A stretch of DNA of 64,000 nucleotides, taken from NCBI GenBank assembly GCA_963811885.1, contig CAWETB010000015.1, positions 558,001 to 622,000 of the forward strand, written 5' to 3'. The DNA comes from Gaiellasilicea sp963811885. Its GTDB lineage: Bacteria; Actinomycetota; Thermoleophilia; Gaiellales; Gaiellaceae. Made by a program: the position numbers and the translations under genes. The notes below the pieces were generated by a model. It was given only the letters and a program-made list of their open reading frames with translations. It did no database searches and was not told the origin of the DNA. Of this stretch, positions 29,847-39,325 are shown in pieces (within the stretch, counting starts at the first letter, position 1; every line of letters begins with the position of its first letter).

Positions 29847-30005
29847 GGGGCGGCCGGCTCGGCACCCAGCCGACGTAGCCGCACGCCGGGACAGCCGGGA
29901 TTCGCGGCGAGCGTGCCTCGGCCCGACGGCTTCGCGTACTCCGTGCCGCAGCCGAGGCAACGGCACTGCCTCGACCGGCCGCAGTCTGGCCGGCGCCGAT
30001 CCCAT
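29761..30005 (-). CDS. Possible small zinc-ribbon protein, broken frame
   Basis: One minus-strand frame reads QCRCLGCGTEYAKPSGRGTL and NPGCPG, and the next, after an indel near 29893, reads CGYVGWVP. Joined, this gives CxxCG plus CPGCGY around a short linker, the pattern of small actinobacterial zinc-ribbon proteins. Start (30005 suggested) and stop are unsure; the extended C-terminus runs antisense into ggt, which may mean that the true stop is earlier. Confidence 0.4.
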
Positions 30006-30042
30006 ACCGATCTGAGATGCGCTGCGCGGGCGAAATCTTGCG

Positions 30043-30837
30043 CTACGTTGTCAGCAGCAGCTTCTCGACGCGGCGGCCGGCGATCAACATGCCGACGACG
30101 CCGAGCACGGCGAGGTAGGCGACGTTGACGAGCTGCGTGCTGCTGACGGTGCCGGTCGTCAGCGCGCGCAGGAGCTCGACGCCGTTGTAGAGCGGTGTCG
30201 CCCGGATCACCCACTCGAGCCAGTCCGGGTAGGTCGAGAGCGGGAAGAACGTGGCCGAGAACAGGAACATCGGCAGGATCGCGAGGTTGAGGATGTCGAA
30301 GTCCTGCCAGCTGCGCATGTAGGTGACGGCGGCGATCCCGGCGCCGGCGAATGCGAAGCCGATGAAGACCGTCGCCGGCAGTGCGAGGAGCGCCCACCAC
30401 GACTCGATCAGGCCGAGCGCGCCGATCACGGTGAAGAAGCCGACGGCGTAGATGAGCCCGCGGAAGAGCGCGAACACCGTCTCCCCCGCGGCGATGTCCT
30501 TCGGCCCGAGCGGCGTCGCGAGGACGGCGTCGTAGACCTTCTGGTAGCGGAGCTTCCAGAAGATGTTCGTCGCGTCGTAGAAGGCGCCGTTGAACGCGGA
30601 CGCGGCGAGCAGCGCGGGCGCGACGAAGGCGGCGTACTCGATCGGCTGGCCGTCGATGACGACGTCGCCGACATAGCCGCCGAGCCCGTACCCGAGCGAG
30701 AGCAGGTAGAAGAGCGGCTCGAAGAAGCCGGAGACGATGATCGGCCACGTGCGCCGGTGGCTCATCACGTTCCGCTCGAACAGATGGATGCCGCGTCCGC
30801 CCGGCAGCTCGAGCGCGCGATGCACGAGCGTGGTCAT
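30043..30837 (-). CDS. ABC-2 type exporter permease, second subunit
   Basis: 264 residues, six membrane helices of the ABC2_membrane (DrrB-like) family with the hallmark ATPLGPKDIAAGE and LPMFLFSATFFPLSTYP motifs. It forms the exporter pore with the upstream permease. The ATG overlaps the first permease stop (ATGA). Cargo unknown; drug or lipid export is typical of the family. Confidence 0.9.
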   Translation of the reverse strand: MTTLVHRALELPGGRGIHLFERNVMSHRRTWPIIVSGFFEPLFYLLSLGYGLGGYVGDVVIDGQPIEYAAFVAPALLAASAFNGAFYDATNIFWKLRYQKVYDAVLATPLGPKDIAAGETVFALFRGLIYAVGFFTVIGALGLIESWWALLALPATVFIGFAFAGAGIAAVTYMRSWQDFDILNLAILPMFLFSATFFPLSTYPDWLEWVIRATPLYNGVELLRALTTGTVSSTQLVNVAYLAVLGVVGMLIAGRRVEKLLLTT

Positions 30838-31610
30838 CCGAGCAGCCTCCGGCGGTACGAGCGCCGCGCCAGCTCGAAGCCGACGAGCGTCCAGGCGAGC
30901 AGGTAGGCGGTGTGCCCGAGGGCGGCCCAGACCTCGACCGTCCCGAGCGTCAGCATCCGGCAGAGCTCGACCCCGTGCCAGATCGGCGTCACGTACGCGA
31001 TCAGCTCGAACCCGAGCGGCAGCTGCGAGATCGGGAAGAAGGTTCCCGAGAAGAGGAACATCGGCACGATCAGGAAGCGGAAGATCGTCACGAAGGTGCG
31101 GTCGTCCTCGACGCGGGCCGCGAGCGCGGCCATCGGCATCGAGAAGGCGGTGCCGATCAGCACGGCGACCGGGACGACGAGGATGCCCCACCAGGAGGCA
31201 ACGGCGCCGAAAGCCGCGATCACGACGAGATAGGCGGCAGCTGACGTGAAGACCCGTGTGATCACGAACAGCTGGTGGCCGACGAACGCGTCCCGCTCGG
31301 TCAGCGGCGTCGCGATCATCGCGTGGTAGACGCGCGACCACTTGATCGCGGCCATCACCGGCCAGCTCGACTCGATCGTGGCGGTCTGCATCGCGGCGGC
31401 GGCGAGCAGGCCCGGGGCGACGTAGTCGAGATACGGAACGCCGCCGGGCGTGTTCTGCGTCTGGTCGACGATCGTGCCGAGCCCGACCCCGAGCGCCGTC
31501 ACGTAGAGGATCGGGTTGACGAGGCTCGTCCCGATCGTGCCTCGCCAGACGCGCCGGTACTGGGCGAGCCAGTGCTCGTACGCCCGCAGCGGCTGGAGGA
31601 CGCTGTCCAT
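30834..31610 (-). CDS. ABC-2 type exporter permease, first subunit
   Basis: 258 residues, six helices, paralogous to the next gene (ATPLTERDAFVGHQ, VPMFLFSGTFFPISQLP). ATG 31610 follows the ATPase stop by two bases. Two different permeases suggest a heterodimeric pore served by one ATPase. Confidence 0.9.
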   Translation of the reverse strand: MDSVLQPLRAYEHWLAQYRRVWRGTIGTSLVNPILYVTALGVGLGTIVDQTQNTPGGVPYLDYVAPGLLAAAAMQTATIESSWPVMAAIKWSRVYHAMIATPLTERDAFVGHQLFVITRVFTSAAAYLVVIAAFGAVASWWGILVVPVAVLIGTAFSMPMAALAARVEDDRTFVTIFRFLIVPMFLFSGTFFPISQLPLGFELIAYVTPIWHGVELCRMLTLGTVEVWAALGHTAYLLAWTLVGFELARRSYRRRLLG

Positions 31611-31612
31611 CC

Positions 31613-32539
31613 CTAGTCGACCAGCGTGCGCCCGGTGAGGTGGAGGAAGACGTCCTCGAGCGTGCTCCGCCGGACGAGCGTCGAGTGCGGCGGCAGCCCG
31701 CGGTCGGCGACGGCGGTCGCGGTCGCGTCGCCGTCGCGTGTGTAGAGCAGAACGCGGTCCGGCAGCTCCTCGACGCGCTCCGCGACGCCCTCGAAGACGC
31801 CGTTCCGGGGCCGTTCGTCCTCGAAGCGGATCTCGACGACCTCGCGCGTCGAGTAGCGCTGGATCAGCTCCCACGGCGACCCCTCGGCGACGATCGCGCC
31901 GTGGTCCATGACGACGAGCCGGTCGCAGAGCTGCTCGGCCTCGTCCATGTAGTGCGTCGTGACGACGAAGGTCTTGCCCTGCTGCTTGAGCCGGAAGAGG
32001 CGGTCCCAGACGACGTGGCGTGCCTGTGGGTCGAGCCCGGTCGTCGGCTCGTCGAGCAGGAGCAGGTCGGGATCGTTGACGAGCGAGCGCGCGATCGTGA
32101 GGCGACGCTTCATCCCGCCCGAAAGCGGCTCCACCTTGTCGCCGGCGCGCTCGGTCAGCTGGACGAAGTCGAGCAGCTCGTCGATCCTCGGCTTCAACTC
32201 GCGCCGGGAGAGCCCGAAGTAGCGGCCGTAGATGAGCACGTTCTCGCGGACCGTCAGCTCGAAGTCGAGCGTGTCCTGCTGCGGGACGACGCCGAGCCGC
32301 GCCCGGATCTGCGCCCCCTCGGTCGCCGGATCCTTGCCGAGGATCCGCAGCGTCCCGCCCGTGACCGGCGAGACGCAGCCGATCATCCGCATCGTCGAGC
32401 TCTTGCCGGCGCCGTTCGGACCGAGAAATCCGAAGGCCTCGCCCTGCTTGACGTCGAGGTCGATGCCGTCGACGGCGACGAGCTCCCCGAAGCGCTTGAC
32501 GAGCCCGCGGGCATGGATCATCGCGCCGTTCTCGCTCAC
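31613..32539 (-). CDS. ABC exporter ATP-binding protein (DrrA-like)
   Basis: 308 residues. Walker A GPNGAGKSS, Q-loop VPQQDTLD, signature LSGGMKRRL, Walker B LLLLDEPTTGLDP and H-loop VTTHYMDEA. The C-terminal extension of about 75 residues is DrrA-like. It energises the two adjacent ABC-2 permeases. GTG start with TAGGTT six bases upstream, so it probably has its own promoter after ribF. Confidence 0.94.
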   Translation of the reverse strand: MSENGAMIHARGLVKRFGELVAVDGIDLDVKQGEAFGFLGPNGAGKSSTMRMIGCVSPVTGGTLRILGKDPATEGAQIRARLGVVPQQDTLDFELTVRENVLIYGRYFGLSRRELKPRIDELLDFVQLTERAGDKVEPLSGGMKRRLTIARSLVNDPDLLLLDEPTTGLDPQARHVVWDRLFRLKQQGKTFVVTTHYMDEAEQLCDRLVVMDHGAIVAEGSPWELIQRYSTREVVEIRFEDERPRNGVFEGVAERVEELPDRVLLYTRDGDATATAVADRGLPPHSTLVRRSTLEDVFLHLTGRTLVD

Positions 32540-32545
32540 CGCAGC

Positions 32546-32551
32546 AACCTA
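32546..32551 (-). promoter_or_regulatory. -10 box TAGGTT six bases before the exporter operon
   Basis: TAGGTT-N6-GTG in the 13-base gap after the ribF stop. Leaderless start for the three-gene exporter operon is likely; no -35 seen. Confidence 0.4.
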
Positions 32552-32552
32552 C

Positions 32553-33392
32553 CTACGCCGGTCGGACCGCCTTTCGCGTCGCCTCGACGTCCCTGGCGAT
32601 CTGGTCGATCAGGCCCTGCTCGCTCTCGAAGACCTGCTCGTCGCGGAGGCGCTCCCAGAGCTCGACGACGAGGCGGCGGCCGTAGAGGTCGCCGTCGAAG
32701 TCGAGCAGGTACGGCTCGATCCGGCGCTCCTCGCCCCCGTAGTGCGGATTCGTGCCGATCGAGATCGCGGCGCGATGGCCGAGCGCGGCGCCGGCGTAGA
32801 TGCCGTAGGCCGGGACGAGCAGCCCCGGCTCGACCGCGAGGTTCGCCGTCGGGTAGCCGAGCGTGCCGCCGCGCTGGTCGCCGCCGACGACGATCCCGTC
32901 CAGCTCCGGCGGGCGCCCGAGCAGCCGCGCGGCCGCCTGCACGTCGCCCTCGTGGAGCGAGTGCCGGATCTCGGTCGAGGAGACGCCCTCCAGCAGCGGC
33001 ACCGGCAGCACCTCGTACCCGAGCCGTTCGAGCAGCTCGAGGTCGCCGCGGCGCTTGCGACCGAAGCGGAAGTCCTCGCCCGCGACGACGACCGCCGCGT
33101 CCGCCAGCCGGCCGGCGGCGAACTCCTCCGGCTCCAGCTTGGCGACGTCGAGCGTGAACTCGACCACGGTCGTCTCGGCGACGCCCAGCTCGGCGAGCAG
33201 CTCGAGCCGGCGCTCCAGCGTCGCGAGCGCCTCGACGAAGTTGCCGAGGACGACGCGAGGATGCGGCTGGAAGGTCAGCACCCTGACGGGCAGACCGGTG
33301 CCGAGCGCGGTCTCGATCACCCGGCGGTGCCCGAGATGGACGCCGTCGAACGTCCCGATCGCGACCGCGAAGGGCTTCTCGGCCGTGCTCAC
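32553..33392 (-). CDS. ribF: Bifunctional riboflavin kinase/FAD synthetase
   Basis: 279 residues. The N-terminal adenylyltransferase has AIGTFDGVHLGHR and VSSTEIRHSL; the C-terminal kinase has GTLGYPTANLAV, GIYAGAA and SIGTNPHYGGEERRIEPYLL (landmark). It makes FMN and FAD from riboflavin. The start overlaps the truB stop (ATGA-type). It ends the ylxP-rbfA-nrnA-truB-ribF series. Confidence 0.96.
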   Translation of the reverse strand: MSTAEKPFAVAIGTFDGVHLGHRRVIETALGTGLPVRVLTFQPHPRVVLGNFVEALATLERRLELLAELGVAETTVVEFTLDVAKLEPEEFAAGRLADAAVVVAGEDFRFGRKRRGDLELLERLGYEVLPVPLLEGVSSTEIRHSLHEGDVQAAARLLGRPPELDGIVVGGDQRGGTLGYPTANLAVEPGLLVPAYGIYAGAALGHRAAISIGTNPHYGGEERRIEPYLLDFDGDLYGRRLVVELWERLRDEQVFESEQGLIDQIARDVEATRKAVRPA

Positions 33393-34045
33393 GGCAGCAG
33401 CGCCAGCGCCTGCTCGGCGGGGATCACGCGCTGGTCGTCGGCGTCCTCGACGCTGAACGGCCCCACCTCGAGCCGGCGCAACGCCACGCAGTGACCGCCG
33501 AGCGCCTCCGCGATCGCCCGCACGTACGTCCCCGAGCTGACGCGGAGATCGAGCGTGACGATGCCGTCCGTATACGCGATGACGTCGAGCGCGTCGACGC
33601 GCGAGCGCCGCAGCGGCATCTCCACCTCGACGCCGCGACGGTGCAGCTTGTAGGCGCGCTCACCGCCGATCTTGACCGCCGACGCGGCCGGAATCGGCAG
33701 CTCGATCTCGCCGCGGAGGGGCTCGAGCGCGCGCTCGAGCTCGTCGGGTGACGGCGCCTCCTGCCGCCCGACGACGTCGCCTTCCGGATCGCCCGTGGTC
33801 GTTCGGGACGTCAGGTCGACGTCCGTGAGATAGCGCTTGTCGAGACCGACGAACGATCCCGCCAATTTTGTCGACCGCCCGGAGAGCAGAAGCAACAATC
33901 CCGTCGCGAACGGGTCAAGAGTTCCCGCATGCCCCATCTTCGTCCCCAGGCGGGCGCGCACACGCGCCATCACCGCGAACGACGAAGGTCCCGCCGGCTT
34001 GTCGACGAGGATGATCCCGCTCGGCTCGAGGCCCTTGGGCGGCAT
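33389..34045 (-). CDS. truB: tRNA pseudouridine(55) synthase
   Basis: 218 residues. ILVDKPAGPSSF and MGHAGTLDPFATGLL contain the catalytic Asp near residue 43; KRYLTDVDL and SSGTYVRAIAEALG follow. The C-terminal PUA-like domain of longer TruB proteins is missing, a known short form. The ATG shares a base with the nrnA stop. Confidence 0.95.
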   Translation of the reverse strand: MPPKGLEPSGIILVDKPAGPSSFAVMARVRARLGTKMGHAGTLDPFATGLLLLLSGRSTKLAGSFVGLDKRYLTDVDLTSRTTTGDPEGDVVGRQEAPSPDELERALEPLRGEIELPIPAASAVKIGGERAYKLHRRGVEVEMPLRRSRVDALDVIAYTDGIVTLDLRVSSGTYVRAIAEALGGHCVALRRLEVGPFSVEDADDQRVIPAEQALALLP

Positions 34046-35061
34046 CAGCGCGAGGGCGCCGTGGCAGCGACGAACTCGCGGCGCAGGAAGGCCGTGATCT
34101 CGTCGATCGACTCGTCGCTCGAGAAGCCCGCCGCCTGCCGGTGGCCGCCGCCGCCGGACTCGCGCGCGATCGCCGAGACGTCGAGCTCGTCGTGCGAGGC
34201 ACGCAGCGAGATCCGGCGCGCGGGCGTGCCGCCCCGCGGCGGCTCGCGGATCAGGGCGGCCATGTCGGCGCCCTCGACGGCGCGGAGGAAGTCGATGATC
34301 CCTTCCGAGTACGGCTCGACCGCGCCGACCTCGCCGAAGTCGTCGCGGAGCAGGTACGAGACGACGAGGCCGCCGCCCTCGTACACCTGAGCCCGCTCGA
34401 GAGCGCGCGCGAGCAGCTTCAGCTTCGCGAACTGCACGCTCTCGTAGACACCCTGGAAGACCTTGTGCACGTCGGCGCCGGCCTCGACCAGCTCGGCCGC
34501 GAGCCGCAGCGCCTTCGGGGTCGTGTTCGCGTACTGGAAACGGCCGGTGTCGGTCACGAGCGCGACGTAGAGCGGCTCCGCCAGCCCGGGCGTCAGCTCG
34601 ATCCCGAGCTCCCGGATCACGTCGCGCAGCACCTCGCCCGTCGACGACGCCGCCGCATCGACGAGGTTGACGTCGCCGAACCGCGAGTTGTCGTGGTGAT
34701 GGTCGATGTTGACCGTGAACGGGGCCGAGTGCAGCGCCGCCGCGTCGGCACCGAGCCGGCTCTCGTTCGCCGCGTCCACGGCCACGAGCGTTCGCTCGGC
34801 CGCGTCGTCGGGAAGCTCTCGGCGCAGCTCCTCGAGCGGCAGAAACCGGTACTCGCCGGGCAGCGGCGCCGGCCCGGGCAGGAACATGAGGCTGTCCTTG
34901 CCGAGCGCTGTCAGCGCCAGCTGGGTCGCGAGCAGCGAGCCGAGCGCGTCGCCGTCCGGGTTCTCGTGCGTGGTGACGAGGAAGCGGTCGGCGCCGCGGA
35001 TCGCCTCGACGACCGCCCCGAGGTCAGCCTGCGTCGTCGTCTGGTCCGGGAGCGAGCTCAT
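34045..35061 (-). CDS. nrnA: DHH-family phosphoesterase (NrnA-like)
   Basis: 338 residues. DHH motifs HENPDGDALGS near residue 32, VDAANESR, and NIDHHHDNSRFGDVNL; the C-terminal DHHA1 domain ends in SGGGGHRQAAGF. The family degrades nano-RNA and cyclic dinucleotide or pAp products. It overlaps the end of rbfA by 38 bases, so the true start could be slightly later. Confidence 0.93.
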   Translation of the reverse strand: MSSLPDQTTTQADLGAVVEAIRGADRFLVTTHENPDGDALGSLLATQLALTALGKDSLMFLPGPAPLPGEYRFLPLEELRRELPDDAAERTLVAVDAANESRLGADAAALHSAPFTVNIDHHHDNSRFGDVNLVDAAASSTGEVLRDVIRELGIELTPGLAEPLYVALVTDTGRFQYANTTPKALRLAAELVEAGADVHKVFQGVYESVQFAKLKLLARALERAQVYEGGGLVVSYLLRDDFGEVGAVEPYSEGIIDFLRAVEGADMAALIREPPRGGTPARRISLRASHDELDVSAIARESGGGGHRQAAGFSSDESIDEITAFLRREFVAATAPSR

Positions 35062-35380
35062 CGATCAGTTTTGACATCCGCACGCCGTGCTCGACCGCGT
35101 GATCGTATTCGAACGTGAGCGTCGGAGTCCGTTTCAGCCGCAGCTCGCGCGCGATCCGCGACTGGAGCACGCCGTGCGCCGCGTCGAGCCCGGTCATGCT
35201 CTTGTTCCGCTTCTTCTCGCCGCCGAGCACGCTGACGAACACGACCGCCTGCTGCAGATCGGGGGACGTGTCGACGCCGGTCACGGTCACGAATCCGATC
35301 CGAGGGTCCTTCAGCTCGAGCAGCGCCTCCGACAGGACCTGCCGGAGCGACTCGTTGACTCTGCGCATCCGGTCGGCCAT
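35024..35380 (-). CDS. rbfA: Ribosome-binding factor A
   Basis: 118 residues. MRRVNESLRQVLSEALLELKDPR, VTVTGVDTSPDLQQAVVFVS and HAVEHGVRMSKLIDEL (landmarks) match RbfA, the KH-type 30S maturation factor. ATG 35380 is 26 bases after ylxP. An acidic tail runs into nrnA. Confidence 0.94.
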   Translation of the reverse strand: MADRMRRVNESLRQVLSEALLELKDPRIGFVTVTGVDTSPDLQQAVVFVSVLGGEKKRNKSMTGLDAAHGVLQSRIARELRLKRTPTLTFEYDHAVEHGVRMSKLIDELAPGPDDDAG

Positions 35381-35406
35381 GGATCTACCGTAGCGACGAG
35401 CCGCGC

Positions 35407-35709
35407 TCAGTCGTCGTCGAGCGTGACGAGCTCGCGTTCGACCTGCCCGAGCTCCCACTCGCGCGAGGCCAGGTACCGCTCCGCGTCGGCGAGCAGCCGC
35501 TCCGCCTCGGCGGCGTGGCGGGTGACGACCGCGACCGTCAGCCGCGTGCGCTGCCAGACCTCGTGATGGTCGACTTCCGCGACCGCGGCGCCGAAGCGGT
35601 TGCGCAGCTGCTCCTTCGCGGAGCGCACGGACATCCGCTTCTCCTTCAGCGAATGCGCCTCCGGAAAGTGCAGTTCCGCCGCCAGGATTCCGACCCATCC
35701 GCTCGCCAT
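35407..35709 (-). CDS. ylxP: DUF503 family protein YlxP
   Basis: 100 residues. GWVGILAAELHFPEAHSLKEKR at the N-terminus and VAEVDHHEVWQRTRLTVAVV in the middle match DUF503, found beside infB and rbfA in many bacteria and thought to act in ribosome assembly. ATG 35709 fits the family start; a TTG at 35721 adds four residues. A GGGTT-N4-AACCC inverted repeat lies directly upstream. Confidence 0.9.
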   Translation of the reverse strand: MASGWVGILAAELHFPEAHSLKEKRMSVRSAKEQLRNRFGAAVAEVDHHEVWQRTRLTVAVVTRHAAEAERLLADAERYLASREWELGQVERELVTLDDD

Positions 35710-35761
35710 GGGGTTATTCAACCCTCAACGAGAGGGCGCGAGTTGCCGATCACTGGCCGAC

Positions 35762-37357
35762 ATGACTCACCTGCTCCGGTTTTCCGTGGTCCTGGTGGCA
35801 TTCGTCGCCAGCGTCGCCGGCATCACCTGGACGACCGCCTCGGCGGAGCGCCATATCGGCACGCGCGAATACTCGGAGCGCGAGGCGGCCGGCGGAATGC
35901 TGAACGCCCTGCTCGCGCGCGAGAGCGCCCTGCGCGGCTTTGCCGAGTCGGGCGGCGAGGGCTTCCTGCAGCCGTACGACGAGGCGACGGCCGCACTCGC
36001 GGCCGCCGCGGACCGCGCGCGCTCCTTCGCCGAGGACGACGACGAGAAGACCGCGACGATCGCCGACCAGGAGCGGATCGCCGAGCGCTGGGCCGGAATT
36101 GCCAACGACGCGGTGATCCGGATCCGGAACGGACGACCGGTCTCCGCCGTCTCGACCGCCTCCCGCAACGACCTGATCGAGCGCTTCGAGAAGGCGAACG
36201 ACAAGCTCGTCGAGATGATCGAGGCGGAGAGCGCCCAGCGGCACGCCGACGCGGTCGAGCGGGCCGTGCTCCTGATCGTCCTCCTCAGCGTCGCGTTCGC
36301 GGGTGTCGGCGGGCTCCTGCTGAGCCGGATGCGCCAGCGCGAGACGCAGCGGCGACTCGCGGACGCGCAGTACCACGCCTCTCAGCGCGAGTTCGCGGAG
36401 ACGCTGCAGGTGACCGAGAACGAGGGTGAGGCGCATGCGCTGGTCAAGCGGCACCTGGAGCGCTCGCTCGGTCGCTCCGAGATCGTCGTCCTGAACCGGA
36501 ACAACAGCCAGAACCGGCTCGACGCGGCCACGCCCGTCCCGCTCGGCAGCCTGCTCGCCGAGAAGCTCGTCGACTCCTCGCCCAACTCGTGCCTCGCCGT
36601 CCGGCTCGGCCGGACGCACGTCCAGTCGACCGACGACGAGCCGCTGCTCACATGCGACCTCTGCAGCCAGCACAGCCGCACGACGTGTGTCCCGTCGCTG
36701 GTCGGCGGCGAGGTGATCGGATCGGTGCTCGTCGCCCACGAGCGACCGTTGAGCGCCTCCGAGCGGGGCCGGATCGACCAGTCGGTCAGCCAGGCCGCGC
36801 CCGTGCTCGCCAACCTCCGCAACCTCGCGGTCGCCGAGGTCCGCGCCGCCACCGACGCGCTCACCGGCCTGCCGAACGCGCGCAGCCTCCGCGAGAGCCT
36901 CGTCCGCATGGTGGCGCAGGCGGCGCGGTCGAATCTCCCCCTCTCCGCAGTGCTCTGCGACCTCGACCACTTCAAGCAGATCAACGACGTCTTCGGGCAC
37001 GAAAAGGGAGACCAGGCGCTGGCCGCGGCGAGCGCCGCGCTCAGGTCGGCGCTCCGCGAGAGCGATCTCGCGGGCCGCTACGGCGGCGAGGAGTTCCTGA
37101 TCCTGCTCCCGGACACGCCGCTCGAGGGCGCCGTCGTCCTGGCGGAGAAGCTGCGCAACGAGGTCGAGCTCGTGAGCGTCCCCGGCGTCGACCGCGCGAT
37201 CACGGCCAGCTTCGGCGTCGCCTCCTTCCCCGCGGACACGCCGGACGGGGACATGCTCGTGCGGATGGCCGACCGCGCGCTCTATGCCGCGAAGGCGCTT
37301 GGACGGAACTGCGTGGTCACGTCGGCCGAGCTGCTGGCCGCGTCCGCGGGAAGCTAG
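35762..37357 (+). CDS. Diguanylate cyclase with sensory N-terminus and GAF-like domain
   Basis: 531 residues. Helix 1 (about 5-22) and helix 2 (about 160-182) bracket a helical extracytoplasmic sensor of the CHASE3 type. A GAF-like domain with CDLCSQHSRTTC and LVGGEVIGSVLV follows, then a GGDEF domain (ATDALTGLPNARS, LCDLDHFKQINDVFGH, GRYGGEEFLILL). The GGEEF signature is intact, so it should make cyclic di-GMP. It sits in opposite orientation inside the infB-ylxP series, with its stop overlapping infB's. Confidence 0.92.
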   Translation: MTHLLRFSVVLVAFVASVAGITWTTASAERHIGTREYSEREAAGGMLNALLARESALRGFAESGGEGFLQPYDEATAALAAAADRARSFAEDDDEKTATIADQERIAERWAGIANDAVIRIRNGRPVSAVSTASRNDLIERFEKANDKLVEMIEAESAQRHADAVERAVLLIVLLSVAFAGVGGLLLSRMRQRETQRRLADAQYHASQREFAETLQVTENEGEAHALVKRHLERSLGRSEIVVLNRNNSQNRLDAATPVPLGSLLAEKLVDSSPNSCLAVRLGRTHVQSTDDEPLLTCDLCSQHSRTTCVPSLVGGEVIGSVLVAHERPLSASERGRIDQSVSQAAPVLANLRNLAVAEVRAATDALTGLPNARSLRESLVRMVAQAARSNLPLSAVLCDLDHFKQINDVFGHEKGDQALAAASAALRSALRESDLAGRYGGEEFLILLPDTPLEGAVVLAEKLRNEVELVSVPGVDRAITASFGVASFPADTPDGDMLVRMADRALYAAKALGRNCVVTSAELLAASAGS

Positions 37358-39325
37358 GCAGCCGGCGCCGGCGTGGTGCCGGCGGGCTCGTCGAGCGACG
37401 TCCGCTCGACCTGGCGCGTCTCGTACGCCTCGAGGACGTCGCCTTCCTTCTCGTCGTTGAAGTTCTCGAGCAGGATGCCGCACTCGAAGCCCTCGGCGAC
37501 CTCGCGCGCGTCTTCCTTGAACCGCTTCAGCTGCGAGATCGTCGTGTCGTAGATGACGGTGCCGTCGCGGACGACGCGCACCTGCGAGTTCCGCCGGACG
37601 ACGCCTGAGGTGACCATGCAGCCCGCGATCGTGCCCAGGCGGGAGACCTTGAAGAGCGCGCGCACCTCGGCCTCGCCGATGACCTCCTCGGTCTGGACGG
37701 CGGAGAGCATGCCGACGAGCGCCTGCTCGATGTCCTCGGTCAGCTGGTAGATGACGCGGTAGGTGCGGATGTCGACGCCCTCGCGCTCGGCGAGCGCGCG
37801 CGCCTCGGCGTTCGGCCGCACGTTGAAGCCGACGACGAGTGCGTTCGACGTCGAGGCGAGCATGATGTCGCTCTCGGTGATCGGGCCGACGCCCTGGTGG
37901 ATCACGTTGACGCGCACCTCGGGGTGGTCGATCTTGGCGAGCTCGGAGACGGCCGCCTCGACGGAGCCGCCGACGTCGCCCTTCAGGATCAGGTTCAGGT
38001 CCTGGACGGCGCCTTCGCCCAGCTGCGAGAAGAGCGTCTCGAGCGAGACGCCGCCCTTCGAGCGCTGAGCGAGCTGCTCGGTGCGGAGCCGCTGGCCCCG
38101 CCGCTGCGCGAGCGTCCGCGCCTCGCGCTCGTCCTCGACCACGCGCGCGAACTCGCCCGCGGGCGGCGGCGCGTTGAAGCCGAGGATCTCGACGGGGGTG
38201 CCGGGCCGTGCCTCCTTGACCTTCTCGCCGCGGTAGTCGTGCAGCGCGCGCACCTTGCCGTACGCGTCCCCGGCGACGATCGCGTCGCCGACGCGGAGCG
38301 TGCCGCGGTGGACGAGCATCGTCGCAACCGGGCCGCGGCCGACGTCGAGGCGCGACTCGATGATCGGGCCGGAAGCCTCCGCGTTCGGGTTCGCCGTCAG
38401 CTCGAGCTCGGCATCCGCGACGAGCAGCACCTTCTCGAGCAGGTCGTCGAGGTTCGTCTTCTGCTTCGCGGAGACGTTGGAGAACTGCACCGTCCCGCCC
38501 CAGTCCTCGGGCTGCAGGCCCTCGGCGGCGAGGTCGGCCTTGACGCGATCCGGATTCGCATCCGGCATGTCCATCTTGTTGACCGCGACCACGATCGGCA
38601 CGTCGGCGGCGCGGGCGTGCGAGATCGACTCCTTCGTCTGCGGCATGACGCTGTCGTCGGCGGCGACGACGAGGACGGCGATGTCCGTCACCTTCGCGCC
38701 GCGGGCGCGCATGGCCGTGAACGCCTCGTGGCCCGGCGTGTCGAGGAACGTGATCTTGCGACCGCCGACATCCGCCTGGTAGGCGCCGATGTGCTGGGTG
38801 ATCCCGCCGGCCTCGGTCTCGACGACGGCCGCCTCGCGGATCGCGTCCAGCAGCGTCGTCTTGCCGTGGTCGACGTGGCCCATGATCGTGACGACCGGTG
38901 GGCGCGGCGCGAGATCCTCCTCGGCGTCCTCGAAGACCTCCGGCAGCTCCTCCTCGTCGGCGGCGTGCTTGATCGTGATCTCGCGGTTCAGCTCGGTGCC
39001 GACGAGCTCGACCTCTTCGTCGGAGAGCGACTGCGTGATCTGGACCATCTGGCCGAGGCCCATCATGATCTTGATGATCTGCGCCGCGGGCACCCCGAGC
39101 GCCTGCGAGAGATCGCGGACGGAGACGCCCGACGGAACGGTCGCGGGACCGGTCGGCGGAGCGACCTCCTGCTTCTCGCGCTTCGGGCGTCGCGTCGGTG
39201 CGGCCGCGCGCCTGGCGCGGGTTCGGGCGGTTGTTGCCGCCCTCGATCACGACACGGCGCTTCCGTCCGGGCGCGCCCTGGCGGGGCCGGATCGGGCGGT
39301 TCGGCTTGTTCGGTCCGTCAGCCAT
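37354..39325 (-). CDS. infB: Translation initiation factor IF-2 (one frame change)
   Basis: About 657 codons. A short basic N-terminus (PNKPNRPIRPRQGAPGRKRR) is followed by an IF2_N helix bundle (VSVRDLSQALGVPAAQIIKI), the GTPase domain (G1 GHVDHGKT, G3 DTPGHEAF, G4 NKMD) and domains II-IV. It places initiator tRNA on the ribosome. The frame changes near 39205 in the linker. Its stop shares CTAG with the diguanylate cyclase stop. Confidence 0.97.

Noticed and set aside
32553..33392. FMN riboswitch near ribF
   Set aside because: ribF is inside an operon with a stop-start overlap; there is no leader.
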